Assembly: GCF_030445035.2 (NCBI RefSeq) | Contig: NC_080699.1 | Coordinates: forward strand, 12,541,785-12,605,784 | DNA length: 64,000 bases | Direction: 5' to 3' | Source: Dasypus novemcinctus | Taxonomy: Eukaryota; Chordata; Mammalia; Cingulata; Dasypodidae | Part shown: piece after piece, positions 48,171-60,645 of the stretch | Layout of the letters: each line of letters begins with the position of its first letter | How positions within the stretch are numbered: the stretch's first letter is position 1 | Program-made: the position numbers and the translations under genes | The notes under the pieces: generated by a model | Told to the model about the DNA's origin: nothing | Database searches by the model: none | The model's input: the letters and a program-made list of their open reading frames with translations, nothing else

Positions 48171-49129
48171 TCCACGATTATGGCCTCTAAAAGGGCTAGT
48201 TAAATACATGGGATGATTAAAGTGGGATATTCTGGAGGTCAAAACAATGGGTCAGATATGTAAAAAAATAAAATAAAATACATCATTGGGAAGGATAATG
48301 TTTCCCAATGCACAGAAATGCAATTTCCGGGGAAAAAGTCTATTTGATAAAGCAGAAAGACCAAGAAAGAAACAGCAAAATGAAAATGTCTACATGAGTA
48401 GACTCTCTCATTCATTTTTGCTAGATATGACTTTTATTGGCACATTTAAAAGAGTAATATTAATGTCTCTGTCTGTAATTTGAAAAATATAAATATTCTT
48501 GGGGCAGAGCTCAAGTCTTTCTTTTGAAGTCATTTGTTTTTACTGATTATTTTTCTTTTGTAAATACAGTGTTTACTGTTTTGGTGCTTCCATGGAGGAA
48601 AGGATATAATGATCAATAAAGTCATATAAAAGACAGATAGGGCAGTAAAATACCAGCCTAAATACTTTTTATTTCCTTGAAATATCAAACTGCTAGTGCA
48701 GATGGACATTTTGATTTAAAAGAAAAAGTAGGTTATGCGTAAACCACTACACAAAACTTCCCAAAGCTCTTGGATGTCTTTTCCCACAATAGGTGTCCAT
48801 AGGAAGAAGAATAAATATTTATAATATAGCATCTCATGCATGTCTAATAATTATATTGACAAAAGAAAAGATTTTTAGCTAATATTTTTGACTAGTGTTC
48901 ACAACTATTTACTTTTATAGAAAAGAAAAATATGCCCAAGTAACTTCAGCATTCTTCAATTATTCAATGACTATTTCAATGTAACAGAAAGATGCCTTGG
49001 CCAAATAGTCTATAAAGTACAATTCTGCATAGTAAGCCTATATTCCCTGTGAATTTTATTATACACATTAGAGACATGCTCCCACAGAATGTTTTAGCCC
49101 CTCAGAAATCTCACTAAACAATTTATTCA

Positions 49130-49240
49130 CATTACCTCATTTAATCCTACAGAAAGCTTGGGCATTAGATATTATTATCTTTATTTCAGATAAGAAACAG
49201 TTAGAAAGGTTAAATAAGTCACCAAGAAAACACATTTAAT
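49130..49240 (-). mobile_element. MIR-like fragment, antisense
   Basis: ACCTCATTTAATCCTACAGA, then TTATTATCTTTATTTCAGAT, then GAAAGGTTAAATAAGTCACC follow a reversed MIR core and tail. Confidence 0.55.
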
Positions 49241-49659
49241 AAATGGTTTGTAGAGTCTAAAATACTTGTGAGTTATTTATTGCAACGTCTTGCATTCCAA
49301 GGTGGTTTTTAGAGATTCTATGGGGGAGATAGCTGTGTCTTAGGGCAGACTGTGAAGTCAGGGGTCTTCAGTCATCTTCTGTTTTTAGAACGGCTTCTCT
49401 TCCTCCTCAAGCCATAGACTCTTCTTAAACATAGAGACATAATTCAGTCCTGTAACAGGTTTTTCTCTTTAGGAATCTGCAACTTTAATCCCATTAAAAA
49501 TCCTTTAGAAACCAGAGCCCTCATCTTGCAAAGTCCTTTTCTTCCCCAGAATTTGCTTTCATTTTGCCATGTTGTTATTTCTACATTCTTAAAGACAGGG
49601 GAGTTAGAGTTAGGATTGGAGCTGCATTTCTAGGCAGATTTTAGCCTTGTCTTTGCTCC

Positions 49660-50057
49660 TTGGCAGAATAAAGGCCACCTAAAGATGTCCACATCTTCAT
49701 CCCTGGAGTTGCAAATATGATGGGTAATGTGGAAAAGGGGAGCTAAGGCTGCAGATGGGATTCAGGTTGATAATCAGCTAACCCTACAAATAGGGAGATT
49801 ATCCTGGGTATACAGGTGGGTCCAATGTGTTCACAGAGGCCCAAAAAGGGAGGCAGGAAAGAAAGCTAGAAAGAGATGTGATGACAGAAGCAAGGTTAGA
49901 GAGAGGTGTGTAGCTAGCTTTGAAGAAGGCAAGAAGCAAGGATCCTGAGATCCATGTCAGATGTCCATCTTACAGAACTACAGGTGAAAATATGCATTAC
50001 TTAAGCCACTTAGTTTGTTATAATATGTTAGAGAGGCAAAAGAAAATTAATACACTG
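49660..50057 (+). mobile_element. MLT1-like MaLR LTR
   Basis: CTAAAGATGTCCACATCTTC, GAGATTATCCTGGGTATACA, GGTGGGTCCAATGTGTTCAC and AAGCCACTTAGTTTGTTAT are in MLT1 order. The end is near GAAAATTAATACACTG. Frames of 73 and 137 codons that overlap it are chance. Confidence 0.75.
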
Positions 50058-50739
50058 CCAAATTATAAACTATTATACCATCAGGTCTTCCTAAGGCAAA
50101 AAATTTCATTTAACTGGCATAAAATATATGCTGTGATTAAAAACGCCAAATCTGTTACATTCCTAAAGAAAAATGTATATGGATGTGTTGTTTGGTGGAG
50201 CAGGGGAAGACAAATGCTTATTTTAGATGCCACTTTTTATTTGAAATTACAAATGCAAATAAAACAACATTATCAACACCAAGTAAAAATAGTTACCCCT
50301 AAGTGGAATGTTTTTATAGATCACAGAGAATAAAATTCATTAATCAAAGTTTCAAGTTCAAAAAATTCATTAACCATATATTCAGTTCTTCAGATAACTT
50401 TTAAATGTTTCGGGCTATACAACCTCTTAATTACTATATATGTTTCAATAATTTGAGTAGAGGATTTGCCAAGAAAATAGCCAGTTTTTATCTCAAGACT
50501 ATGATTTAGTTAGACAGTCATCTCTAAGATTCTCTTGAACGTGTGGGAGGAGGCTGATTCCAAGCTCAGTTTTACATCATGGCTTAGAATTTCTCTGGGA
50601 CTGCCTGATGAGTTCTGTAATCCAACTATTGTACATCATTAAACACATATAAAATACGGGAATCAAGTGCAGGAATCAGATGACCTGCTCTTTCCTGGAT
50701 GAAGCAATGAACAAAGGTCTACATTCCAGGCATTAGGAG

Positions 50740-50905
50740 TTTTGCAAACATCACATTTAACAATAAGTTTTTGAAATAGGTACCTATTTTAAAGCCCAAA
50801 GTAAATTGTTAATTTTCACACAAACAATAAGTTTTAAGAGCCTGGGTTCCAAACCAGGCACTCTGATTCTAGGGCTTATACAATTTAACCATTACTCTCT
50901 CCTCC
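50740..50905 (-). mobile_element. MIR-like fragment, antisense
   Basis: ATTTTAAAGCCCAAAGTAAA, GCCTGGGTTCCAAACCAGGC and TTTAACCATTACTCTCTCC follow a reversed MIR head. Confidence 0.5.
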
Positions 50906-51490
50906 ATTTTACATCTCCTAAATGATTAGCTATTTGTGTAGCAGTGTTTAGAAGACGAGTTGGTTTTAATGGGAAGGGCTTTTTCACAGTGAATGAAAAA
51001 TAGATATTCTGAAAAGTCCAAAAGTATATCAAACATAAAATAAAAAAGGCAAATATGTTTAAAAGTTAAGGAAGATTTCATATCAAGTAATTCCAGTCTT
51101 TCTACTTTTTTAGTTTGCATGTAACAAGGAGATACAATTTTGTTCAGGCATATCATTAGATTATTCATGGCATTTCATAATCTGTTGATACCATTCCTAG
51201 TGGAAGCAATTATTTTATGTCACAGACTGGTAGCATGATGTTAAAAAAAATGTACTATGTGTATTACTTTAAAATTGGGATGAGTAGGAACAAAGATGGG
51301 TATGAACATCAATGTGCTGAGGAAAAACTGAAAACATTGAACATGAAAATTTCAAGATTCCTTGAAGATTAATTTTTGTCCAGAAATAAAACTAGCTGTA
51401 AAGTGCTATATGTAAAGAGGGAATGATTCTTGGGCATTACTGTATGTGACATGGTGACTCACACCAAGAGTCTTGAAAAGTGAAGACCAC

Positions 51491-52122
51491 TGTATTAGTC
51501 AGCCAAAGGGGAGTTGACGCAAAGGACCAGAAATCTGTTGGTTTTTATAAAGGGTATTTATTTGTGGTAAAAGCTTATAGTTATAAGGCCCTAATGAATC
51601 CAACTCGAAGTACCGTAAGAGGTACTTTCTCACCCAAACTCTGTTGCTGCGTGTTGATGCAAGACGATGGGTGATGTCTGCAAGGGTTCAGCCTTCCTTT
51701 TTCCTCTTAAGGCTCCATGGGCACAGCTTCTTCTGATTTCAGCTATAGGCTGGAGGGCATGTTTTTTCTCAGGCCTTCTTAGCTGCTCAGGGCTCTGGAC
51801 TCTTTAGTTGCAAACTATCAGGCAAATGGTTCATCTATCTCTGGGGTCCCAGGATCAAGTTCTCTCTTCTCCTATGTCTATGGAGCTCTTTCTATTCCTG
51901 TGTATCTTCTCTCTCCTTGATTGTCCATTTATGTATCCCACAAAGAGGGAAAAACTGAGTTGCTCTAATGACACGGTTGAATCAGAGCCCTAATCGTAAC
52001 ATAATTTAATTAATGGCATCTCAGCTGAATCTAATACAATCAAAGGGTATCACATCTAGAAGAACAGACCACTTTACAAAAATTATCTCTTTTCGGAATT
52101 CATAAATAATATCAAACTGTCA
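51491..52122 (+). mobile_element. ERVL-like solo LTR
   Basis: Begins TGTATTAGTCAGCCAAAGGG and ends ATCAAACTGTCA, with TTTATAAAGGGTATTTATTT near the start. It is the same family as the LTRs at 60168 and (reversed) 54374. No clean target duplication is visible. No retroviral genes are attached. Confidence 0.78.
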
Positions 52123-52284
52123 CAACTATTGTATTAAAATTAGGGTCCAAATTTTAAAGTCATGTGAATACTTAATTTCTTATGTCTATAATGAATTTTA
52201 AGATAAACAACATCTGGTCATATCAGCTATAGGAACCTATAAGAAGCTCAATATTTGTATCATAAGAAATATGATATAACCTAA

Positions 52285-52880
52285 CCTATGTAATGACAGG
52301 TAAACGATATTCACAGGAACACTCTTTAACACCTAAGTGTTCATCGATAGAAAAATAGGTAAATAAAAGTTAAATATGGTACGTCATAGCAATTAAAATG
52401 GTGAACTACAGCCATATGTTTTACATGGATAGATCTTAAAAATATGAGGTATTTATGTGAAATATCTGGAAATAGCAAATTCATAAAAAGTAATTGGAGG
52501 ATACCAGGGAAGGAAGGAAGGAATTGTTGCCTGGTAGGTACAGAGTGTTTGTAAATTTTGTAAATTTTTAAATAAAATAAATAGAATATGAGGTTTTATT
52601 TAAAAGAAATACAAGTTAAAGACCATATAGTAAAATACCATTAAGCAAATTTAAGAAGCAAAATAATATTCTATTGTTATGGATACATGTGCAAAAACAG
52701 TGTATGAAACAAAGGGCTTTGAAATACATCAAATACATTAGGGTGGTTGTCTCAAGGGGGTGGGGTGGGAAAATTCTAAAAGAAACATGTTTGACTAATG
52801 TTTATTAAAAATATTTGAAGCCAAAATAATAATGCAGTGGTGGGTTCACAGACACTACACTATTCATTTTAAATTTCCAA
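52285..52880 (+). mobile_element. old L1 3'-end fragments
   Basis: AATTAAAATGGTGAACTACA, GGATAGATCTTAAAAATATG and, further on, GGTTGTCTCAAGGGGGTGGG are typical of decayed L1 3' ends. Confidence 0.5.
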
Positions 52881-53639
52881 TATTTTAAAATATTTATAAA
52901 ATTGGGTTTTAAACTATTTGAATATTTCAGTTAAATCCTATTTGGGCCAAATTACTCAGGAAATTATTTCAGTTAACCATATTATCAAGGTACTTTCAAA
53001 GTCTGTGATAGCCTTACTAAAAATAAAATTATATACAGCTCTCTGAAGATTTCAAGATAACCAGGCAATATTAAACATTGTGCATAATTTTCTTCAGAAA
53101 ATGAAACTTGAGCTTTCAAACTCTCACAAACTTTATACCCAGTTTTACTTCCTTTTTGATCTAAGAAAGTACAATTTTGCTTCCTTAGAGGGAATGCTCT
53201 CGAAAAGTCAATCCTTGTATTTCATTTTGGGCATCCAAGGAAAGGAGAAGAACACTTGGTTAGTGGGTTCACAAATCACCTGTGTGGTGTGGAAAAGAAT
53301 TACATGGTTGAATTGTATAGGTTGTTGTAAAAGAAACCAGCAGAAAGTATTTAGCACAAACAGAACCAGAATCTGGAAGTTCAGTCACACTAAGTTCATA
53401 TGCCCAAACTGAGGTTTCTAGAGACTTACTAGGAGCCCTGGTACCTTTCTTTTTTTAATGGCAGCCCAGATTAAAAAGGACAACAAAGGTCAAGTCCAAT
53501 CACTCTTTTAAAGCTTGGGAATACAAGTTGAGAGAGCAAATGGTTGGGACTCCAGGATCTCAGTAGTCAGCTGTGTTTTTCATTAATGAAATGTAGATAA
53601 GAATACCTGCACTCCATTAGCAGATTCACCTCTATATCC

Positions 53640-54020
53640 ATCTATTCTCTGTTCTGCCACCTTGGTGATCTTTCTAAAACTACAAATCTGATGAAGTAAC
53701 TCTTAGCTTAAAATTCTTCAATGCCTTTCGTTCTTAGAAATAGGTTGAAACCCCATTAATATGATTTGCAAACTCTTGCATGGCCTGGATCCAGTTTAAT
53801 TCTATAGTCTCATTTTAGCCTGCACCTCCTCTTGCTTTAATATTCTAACTCAGTTTCTTGACCTTGACGCTAAGCTATTATAATTAATCGTTTACTTGGT
53901 ACATCTTCCAGGCATTCTGTGGTCTCTCCCATGAATCTGCTATGCATTGTTGCAACTTTGCTGCTTGCCATAGAGTTTGGAGTACAGTATATACTCAACA
54001 AATATTTGTTGAGAGAAGAG
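53640..54020 (+). mobile_element. L2 LINE 3' fragment
   Basis: TTCTGTTCTGCCACCTTGGT, CTTGCATGGCCTGGATCCAG and the end ACTCAACAAATATTTGTTGA follow a mammalian L2 3' region. Confidence 0.65.
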
Positions 54021-54373
54021 AAGGACTAGGGACAAAGAAAAAGAGTTACCTTGAGGATAGCATAAATGTAAAAACATTGTTATAAAGTCCTAGTAGGAAT
54101 CACATGATGTAGGCCAATCAGAGGAAGTATTTTAGAAAGTACCCACATGGCAACTCAGTGTGTCCATCTATGGCTCTATTTGATTTGGGGAAGCAATAAC
54201 AGAATAAAATGTTTCTGTGGTTGCAGTAGCTGAAGTGATTCACTTCTTCAGACCTTATTGATTACCAAGAATCAAAACAAACTCAATTAACTTGAAAAGG
54301 GTTTTAAAAACTCAGTGCCAGTACCACAATGCATAGACCTCTGTGGCTTGCTGCGGCTTACTTTATTAGCCAC

Positions 54374-54967
54374 TGTAGCAGTTTGATATGGTTTATGAAT
54401 TCCAAAAATAGATTCTGGATTATGTTTGTAAACTGGTCTGTACCTGGGCATGATTAAATTATGATTAGGGCTTTGATTGGGCCATATCAGGTATTTACAG
54501 AGAAAACTACACAGCAGAGGAGAGGAGTTAGTTGGAGTTTTGAGGCTGGAGTATTTTGAGCTGGAATCCGGGAAGTAAGCACACAGAGGAGCAGAGCAAC
54601 TGAGCCCAGAGAGGAGAGAATCAAGCACCAGGGAGAGAGCCAGAACCAGTTGCCTAATAGTCAACAGCTGGCCTTATGGAGAGAGGCAAAGCCTTAGATA
54701 GCCTCATAGTCTACAGCTGACCTTGTGGAGAAAACGGAGGCGCTGAGCCCAGAGAAAAATGAACCCCAGAAAGAGAGGAACCCAGGAAGCCTGAACCCTG
54801 GCAGACAGCAGCCATCTTGCCCCAACATATGGCAATAGACTTTGGTGAGGAAAGGAACTTCTGCTTTGTGGCCTGGTAACTAAGCTTCAATCCCAAATAA
54901 ATACCCTTTATAAAAGCCAACAGATTTCTGGTATTTTGCATCAGCATCCCTTTGGCGGACTAATCCA
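54374..54967 (-). mobile_element. ERVL-like solo LTR with perfect target duplication
   Basis: On minus it reads TGGATTAGTCCGCCAAAGGG at the 5' end and finishes CATATCAAACTGCTACA. It is flanked by exact 5 bp copies GCCAC (54369-54373 and 54968-54972). It belongs to the same family as the LTRs at 51491 and 60168. The 125-codon frame inside is not a gene. Confidence 0.88.
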
Positions 54968-55879
54968 GCCACTTGTAAACAGAGCCAGCTACAACTATGA
55001 GGTCTAATGAAGGGGCATGAGCTCTTCGCACAGTTGTTCAATTCTTACACAGCATTCTTAAAAATGAGTTTGCATAGCAGATAGAAATCTACAGTAAGAC
55101 AAATAAATATTTGTACCATGATGGGAAAAATTGCAACCAAATTAAGAAGAAATGAGTGAAGTGGTTGATCTTCAGAATCTTTTCCTCACCCTGTGGTCTA
55201 GAGGGAAAAGTGTCAGAATCACTGTGGCAATTATTGGTACATCATCAGCTATGCCAAGAATTGTGTTAGACAAAGTGGGAGAAACTTAAAAGAGGCAAAC
55301 CTTTAGACAAACTCCCTCAACATGACGAGTAGATCTTAAGCAAGAGAGATGGATCCCTGGGGATCTAGTACAGAGGTTTTTGTTAGGCCCCATAAATTTT
55401 GTAGGTTCTTCAAACTTATAAGAGGAGCACCTTTGTTAAAAAATGGTGAGTTCAAGGTGTATTCACTATTTTTATGAGTTTAGCAGGTATTTAAAATATT
55501 TTATCAACCTCAACTTTCATTTGATTTTATATTTAGTTTCAGTTCCTTTTCTTACCTGTTCCTCAGGAAATAGGAAAATACTTGTTTTTCATTCGTGATG
55601 AGATTCCATTCATGTCTTTAACTCTCCTCTATATAGATATAGTATCAAAGGTTCAAAATATAATCATTTAATGCATTGTTACAATCAACTTTTGTCACCT
55701 TTCTATTTGACTTTCCTGTTTAAGGGTTTTTTGTAACCCTGTCAATGAATGGTCACTATTTCTACAGATTTTCAATTATCATATCTAATTTATCTAAAAG
55801 TTGGCACTGATTAAGTAGCTTGGCTACCAATGTCCAACCTGAAACTAAAGTCTGACAGAGACCTTCATACTGTTCTTTA

Positions 55880-56040
55880 CCATTTTATCTGAAAAGATCC
55901 AACTTATCATTACATGTATTCATTCAGTCAATAAATCTTTAGAGTGTGCCTATTATGTGCTAAACATGTTTTGTACCGTCTGGAGATATAGTGAGGAGCC
56001 CAAACAGACATTATAGCTGTCCATATTGAGTTTACTAATT
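55880..56040 (-). mobile_element. ancient LINE (L2/CR1-like) remnant, antisense
   Basis: ATTCATTCAGTCAATAAATC, then TTATGTGCTAAACATGTTTT, then GGAGATATAGTGAGGAGCCC resemble a common ancient mammalian LINE end read in reverse. Confidence 0.45.
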
Positions 56041-56562
56041 AGGGGGGGGGGGCAGGCACAAAATAAGGATTGGTTCAGGTGGCAAAAATATGGGGAGTTG
56101 TTAGATAGGACCTTTAAGAGAAGTAAAACTGAAAGTTTTTCTAGGTAGTTAGTATGTATTTAGAGAACACTTTATATTCAAAAGAATACAATACACAGAT
56201 GAACATCCCTTGCTATCTTATGATTTTTATGACCAACGAGGGTCATTTTGAGAATATTGGGATTTCGACTGGAATGCAGCCCCTTAGCATTTACGCTCCT
56301 GTATTTAGACAGGCAAATCTTAGGAGGCCAGAGACTACGGGAAATGACAAACCTGCATTTACCTCTCAGTCAGGTCAGGCTTTCCTTGCAGTCTCTCAGG
56401 GTGCAAATAAAAGTCTGTATCACAATTGCTATCTTTCAAAATGGGCGGATCTCCTCCTAGCGTCCTGGGTAATGACAGGCTCAGATGAAAGGACAGGGTC
56501 TCAGAAATGACAGGGTATTAGCTCAAGGCAATGCCAACGACAGGCAGAGGAGGCCAGAGAAT

Positions 56563-56568
56563 ACTTAC
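56563..56568 (-). promoter_or_regulatory. 5' splice site of the last GUCY1A2 intron
   Basis: On the minus strand the exon end CA is followed directly by GTAAGT, a consensus donor. The two exon bases join the first base of the next exon to form a Gln codon. Confidence 0.93.
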
Positions 56569-56723
56569 TGGTAAGTGGTGGGGCTGACGTTGATGCGCCG
56601 AGGGTGACTCCCCGATTCGAATTTGCTGGCCAGGGTGACGTTATTTCCAAACAGGCAGTATCGTGGCATTCTCACCCCGACAACTCCAGCCAGCACGGAG
56701 CCCGAGTGAATGCCTATCCTCAT
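56569..56723 (-). CDS. GUCY1A2: GUCY1A2 penultimate coding exon (cyclase catalytic domain)
   Basis: Read on the minus strand, this 155 bp exon encodes 51 residues plus two bases of the next codon. It includes [37 protein letters not shown] and [10 protein letters not shown]. This is the late part of the class III nucleotidyl cyclase domain of a soluble guanylate cyclase alpha subunit. Where beta-1 carries the catalytic Asn and Arg (VNLxxR), this reads VTLASK. That is the expected alpha-type substitution, since alpha and beta contribute complementary residues to one active site. The acceptor AG is at 56725-56724 after a strong pyrimidine tract, and the donor GTAAGT is at 56568-56563. Residues such as [16 protein letters not shown] favour alpha-2 over alpha-1. 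The metal-binding aspartates lie in exons beyond the window. Confidence 0.97.
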
Positions 56724-57089
56724 CTGAAACAGAACAAAAAAAGAAAATGATATACTTATGTTTTCTTTTGGTATGCAATTGTTTTAATAAGGCACTATTA
56801 TGTAAATCATTCAACCTCAGGACAGGTACTGAGTCATGGTCATTTTTGTGAGCCCATTGTCTGTCTCATTTTTGTGCTCAATGAACATAAATATTAAGGA
56901 GTGAATGATGGAATAAATGGATTAACTACAGGGGAAAAAAATCCTGTGTTTAATTTGCTACATAAATCTGGTTATGTTAAAAGTTAAATCACGTTTCCTA
57001 TGCACATAATGTGCCTAGTAAATAGAAAGTGTATTAGGTCCCTTCAGTTATTCTCACTTAAAAACCCTATTTTTTCTCTTCATAGCATT

Positions 57090-57260
57090 AAACACATTGT
57101 GAATTAAATATTTATATTTCTGTTCATTTTGTTTAGAAACTGGTGTTTCCCATGAGAGCAGGTTCTGAATCTATTTTTCACTGCTGAATATTCAGCACTT
57201 AGTATAGTACCTGGAGCAAAGCAGGCACTCAATACTAAGAGAGGAACATCGAATAAATTG
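57090..57260 (+). mobile_element. L2 LINE 3' fragment
   Basis: CATGAGAGCAGGTTCTGAAT, TATAGTACCTGGAGCAAAGC and AGGCACTCAATACTAAG follow an L2 3' end. Confidence 0.55.
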
Positions 57261-57829
57261 CCTGAGTTCCCTATCACAGTAGTATAATGGAGTTATGCAG
57301 AATTCAACTCTCAGGTTAGTTAAGCATCGGTCAAAAACCCCGAAGGGTATATTTCAGTGTTGGTTATTTATTCTCTGAAAACCTGATAAATATTAGTCTG
57401 GTTCATGTCCAGAAGGCACCTTCAATGTGCAGTCGATAGACATTTTAATGTGCTCAAAGCAACAGAGTTAAAATGACATGGTCTATACCAAAATAACTGA
57501 AGCTATTACTCTCCACATGGGAGATGGTACCCTCAGTTTTAGGGGAATCCAAGTTAATCTTGGGAGAGAAGTTGGAACTCAGTCCCCCTATATGACAACC
57601 GTGTTGGCAAAGTGTCACCACTTCACCGCTATGCTGCCCACATGCCAGTGGTGTGAGGATAAAAAGTCATTCTGAGACTAACCCTGTATCACAGCACTGC
57701 AGAGTTCTGCATATATCAACTCATAATAAGGCAGGTTAATATTCATGAGATCTAGTTGCAGTTCTTAATAATCTCTTCACCTACTTTTGAGAAATTGCTT
57801 CTAAACCTTATTTAGAAAATCAATGTGCA

Positions 57830-58230
57830 AGGAAAAGCCATGGTATATTTCAGAAGGAAGAAAAGGCTGGAGTATTTGTCCTACCAAATATGAAGTCTTA
57901 CTTATAAACATATCATAATTAGTTTAAATATGTCTTAATATTGGTGCATGGCTAGAGAAATAGATGGATAGATAGACCAGAGAGTCGCCCATGTATATAT
58001 GGGTGTTTGATACAGAGCTGGCATTGTCTATCAGTAAGAAAAAGAAGCCTTTCCATCAAAATGCTCTGGATCAATTGTATTTTCATGTGGAAAAAAAGTC
58101 AAGTAGATTAGATATCTTAATGTAGAAGGGAAACTTTAAAGCTTTAAAAAAAACAACAACTATCAATTAAGGTAAGAGTCAATCTGCAACATCAGTAAAC
58201 AATCAAAGTACAGACTTAAAGGACATAGGC
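57830..58230 (+). mobile_element. old L1 ORF2 fragment
   Basis: GGCTGGAGTATTTGTCCTAC, GGTGCATGGCTAGAGAAATA and CAGAGAGTCGCCCATGTATA are recognisable as the ORF2 stretch after the RT domain. Confidence 0.6.
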
Positions 58231-58489
58231 TTTTGTCTCTCATGACAGTTCCAAGGCAAGAAGTCCAGCTTATCAGGCTCCTCCATTCTTCTCAGCTGCT
58301 CCAGGCCCGGGGCCTTTTCATGTCCCTCCTTCACGCCTTGGTCCCTACTCCTAGTTAGAAAACTTGAAGCTATGTCAGGATCATCCTCATGGAATGTGAA
58401 AAGACACTTAGCAAAATCCCCGGCAAGATCAAGAAGTTACCATTTATGGAATTCTTCATTCCTCTGAATACATCTGGTATCATTTTCCC

Positions 58490-59300
58490 TCAGCCTGAAA
58501 GATGTTCTTCAGCATTTCATATTCTGTAGGAACACCGGTCTTTCAGCTTTTGTGTGCTTGAAAAAGTTTTGCTCTCACCTTTCTTTGTACTTGAAAGATA
58601 TTTTTGCTGGGCAGAGGCTTCTAGGTGAACAGGTGTTTTCTCTTTCATTACTTTAAAGATGTTTTTCTACTGCCACCTCACTTGCATTGTTTCTGATGAG
58701 AAACATGCTCTTGTCCTTCTCTTTGACCCTCTGTGTCTTTTTCCTCTGGCTGTTTGTTTGTTTTATCATTGGCTTTGTCACCAGTTTTGAACAATTTGAT
58801 TATTTTTTTCCTTGGTGTAGTTATTGTCATGCCTGTGCTTGGGATTTGTTGAGCACTCAGATCTGTGGGGTCTGACTTCATCATATTTAGAAGGATTTAT
58901 GCTTCTGAAGGATTTATGCTTGAAGTTGTCCCATAGCTCACCTGTGACCTGTTTGTTTTTTAAGTCTTTTTCTCTCTATATTGGAAAATTTCTATTGCTG
59001 TCTTCAAATTAATCTTTTCTTTTACAATGTGCAACTGGTTGTTAATCACATTCAATATTTTCTCATCTCAGATCTTATAATTTCCCTCTCTAGAAATTCA
59101 ATTTGTGATTTTTTTTCCCTCTTCCAGGTCTCAACTTTTTGAACATATGAAACAGGTTATCACAGATTTAATATTCTTGACTACTAATTCTAACCTCTGT
59201 TTCAGTTTCAATATAGGTCACAGTTTTCAGCCTCTTTGCATGTCTAGTACATTTTGATTGGATGTCACATATTGTGAATTTGACCTTGTTGAGTGCTGGA
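58490..59300 (-). mobile_element. L1M/HAL1-like antisense remnant
   Basis: CACTTGCATTGTTTCTGATG, TTTGACCCTCTGTGTCTTTT, GGAAAATTTCTATTGCTGTC and similar phrases fit reversed old L1 sequence. A 68-codon minus frame (58678-58884) is debris. Confidence 0.5.
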
Positions 59301-59304
59301 TTTT

Positions 59305-59640
59305 CTTTAAGATTTTCTTTATTTCTCCCTACCTCCTTGTTGTTTGCACTTGCTGTGTCTGTTTGTCTTCCTTGTTTCTTTAGGAGGCATCAGAAACCAA
59401 ACCTGGGACCTCTCATGTGGGAGGGAGGAGCCTAATCGCTTGAGCCACCTCCATTCCCTGCTTTGTTGTGTCTCTCATTATGTTTTTCTTCTTGTGTCTC
59501 TTATTGTGTCAGCTTGCTGCACCTGCCCATTGTGCCAGTTCGCTGTCTTCTTTCAGAGGCACCAGGAACTGTACCAGGGACCTGCCATGTGGTAGGCCTC
59601 TGAGTGCTCTACCTAACGGCCAGGATGTAGGAGGTTTCCC
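59305..59640 (-). mobile_element. tRNA-head SINE pair
   Basis: Two reversed tRNA-like heads, around 59390-59460 and 59565-59635. On minus the first reads GAATGGAGGTGGCTCAAGCG, then CCCACATGAGAGGTCCCAGG. A reversed A-rich tail precedes it at 59305-59335. They could be one dimeric element or two insertions. Confidence 0.6.
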
Positions 59641-60167
59641 AGCCTGCCTGGTGGGAACAGCATTTTTCCAAGTCGTATGAGCACGAGGCACTTTCCCTCG
59701 CCTCTTTTCAACTGTTCCTTTTGCTGAGGCTCCGGTGTTTTCCTCACAGGCACTAACCAGCCCTGCCGAACAGAGGAGATGGCCCTAGGAAGGTCCCTGT
59801 TGCTCTCCATGCATCTCCCTCCTCTCCAGTGCTCTGGCTCGGGACCCTGCGGCTCTCTGGTCTCCCCAGCCTCTCAGCTCCATCTCCCCAGCTCAGGGAG
59901 TTTGCTGAGTGCTCCATGAATGTTCCTTCCCTGCAATTCAGCATAGAAAATCTCTCAAAACAGTAAAGTGGGGCAATTGTAGGGCTTATCTCATGTGTCT
60001 CCTGTTACTCAGGGGGGACAGTCTTCCATCGCCTGATGTCATGAAACTATTCGTTCATATATTTTGCCCAGATTTTTAGTTATTTTAGGTGGGAGCATAA
60101 ATTCAGTCCCTGTTTCTCCATCTTGGCTGGAAGAAAAAGTGAGGTCTACTTTTTCAAGAAAGCAAAC

Positions 60168-60645
60168 TGTATTAGTCAGCCAAAGGGGTGCTGAAGCAAA
60201 GTACCAGAAATTGGTTGGTTTTTATAAAGGGTATTTATTTGGGGCAGGAGCTTACAGATACCAGGCCATAAAGGGTAAGTTACTTCCCTCACCAAAGTCT
60301 ATTTCCACGTGTTGGAGCAAGATGGCTGCCGACGTCTGCCAGGGTTCAGGCTTCCTGGGTTCCTTTCTTCCTCAGGCTTCTTTTTCCTGGGCTCAGGGTT
60401 CCTCTCTTCCTGGGGCTTGCTTCTGTTTCCTCTGTGAGCTTACTTTCCAGGGCTTCAGCATCAAACTCCAGCATCAAAACTTGAACATCAAATACCCTCA
60501 ACTCTGTTCTTTGTCATGCCTTTGATCTGTGAGTCCCCACCCACTAACGCCCTGATCATAACTCAATCATGCCCAGGTACAGATCAGATTACTGACATAA
60601 TCCAATATCTATTTTTGGAATTCATAACCATATCAAACTGCTGCA
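60168..60645 (+). mobile_element. ERVL-like solo LTR
   Basis: Begins TGTATTAGTCAGCCAAAGGG and ends CATATCAAACTGCTGCA. The flanks CAAAC (60163-60167) and CAAAG (60646-60650) match at 4 of 5 bases. Same family and orientation as the LTR at 51491. The 153-codon frame that overlaps it is incidental. Confidence 0.83.

Larger units (their letters stand above)
34809..56568 (-). other. GUCY1A2: GUCY1A2 last intron (21.8 kb)
   Basis: This is the interval between the two coding exons, with a GT donor (56568-56567) and an AG acceptor (34810-34809) on the minus strand. It holds no supported gene. Its content is L1/HAL1-like antisense DNA, LTRs, a MaLR fragment, one DAS SINE, L2 and MIR remnants; each recognisable piece is listed separately. 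The stretches 34809-36750, 36900-39450, 41350-43460, 44130-44880, 47100-48050, 48170-49130 and 50910-51490 are AT-rich and hold nothing I can name beyond short simple repeats and two inverted repeats. Confidence 0.93.

Noticed and set aside
49920..50333. 137-codon plus-strand open frame
   Set aside because: It runs from an MLT1 LTR into AT-rich unique DNA and shows no domain or composition typical of protein.
51491..60645. The two same-orientation LTRs considered as ends of one provirus
   Set aside because: The interval holds a host exon, an opposite LTR, and L1/L2 pieces, with no retroviral internal genes; they are separate solo LTRs.
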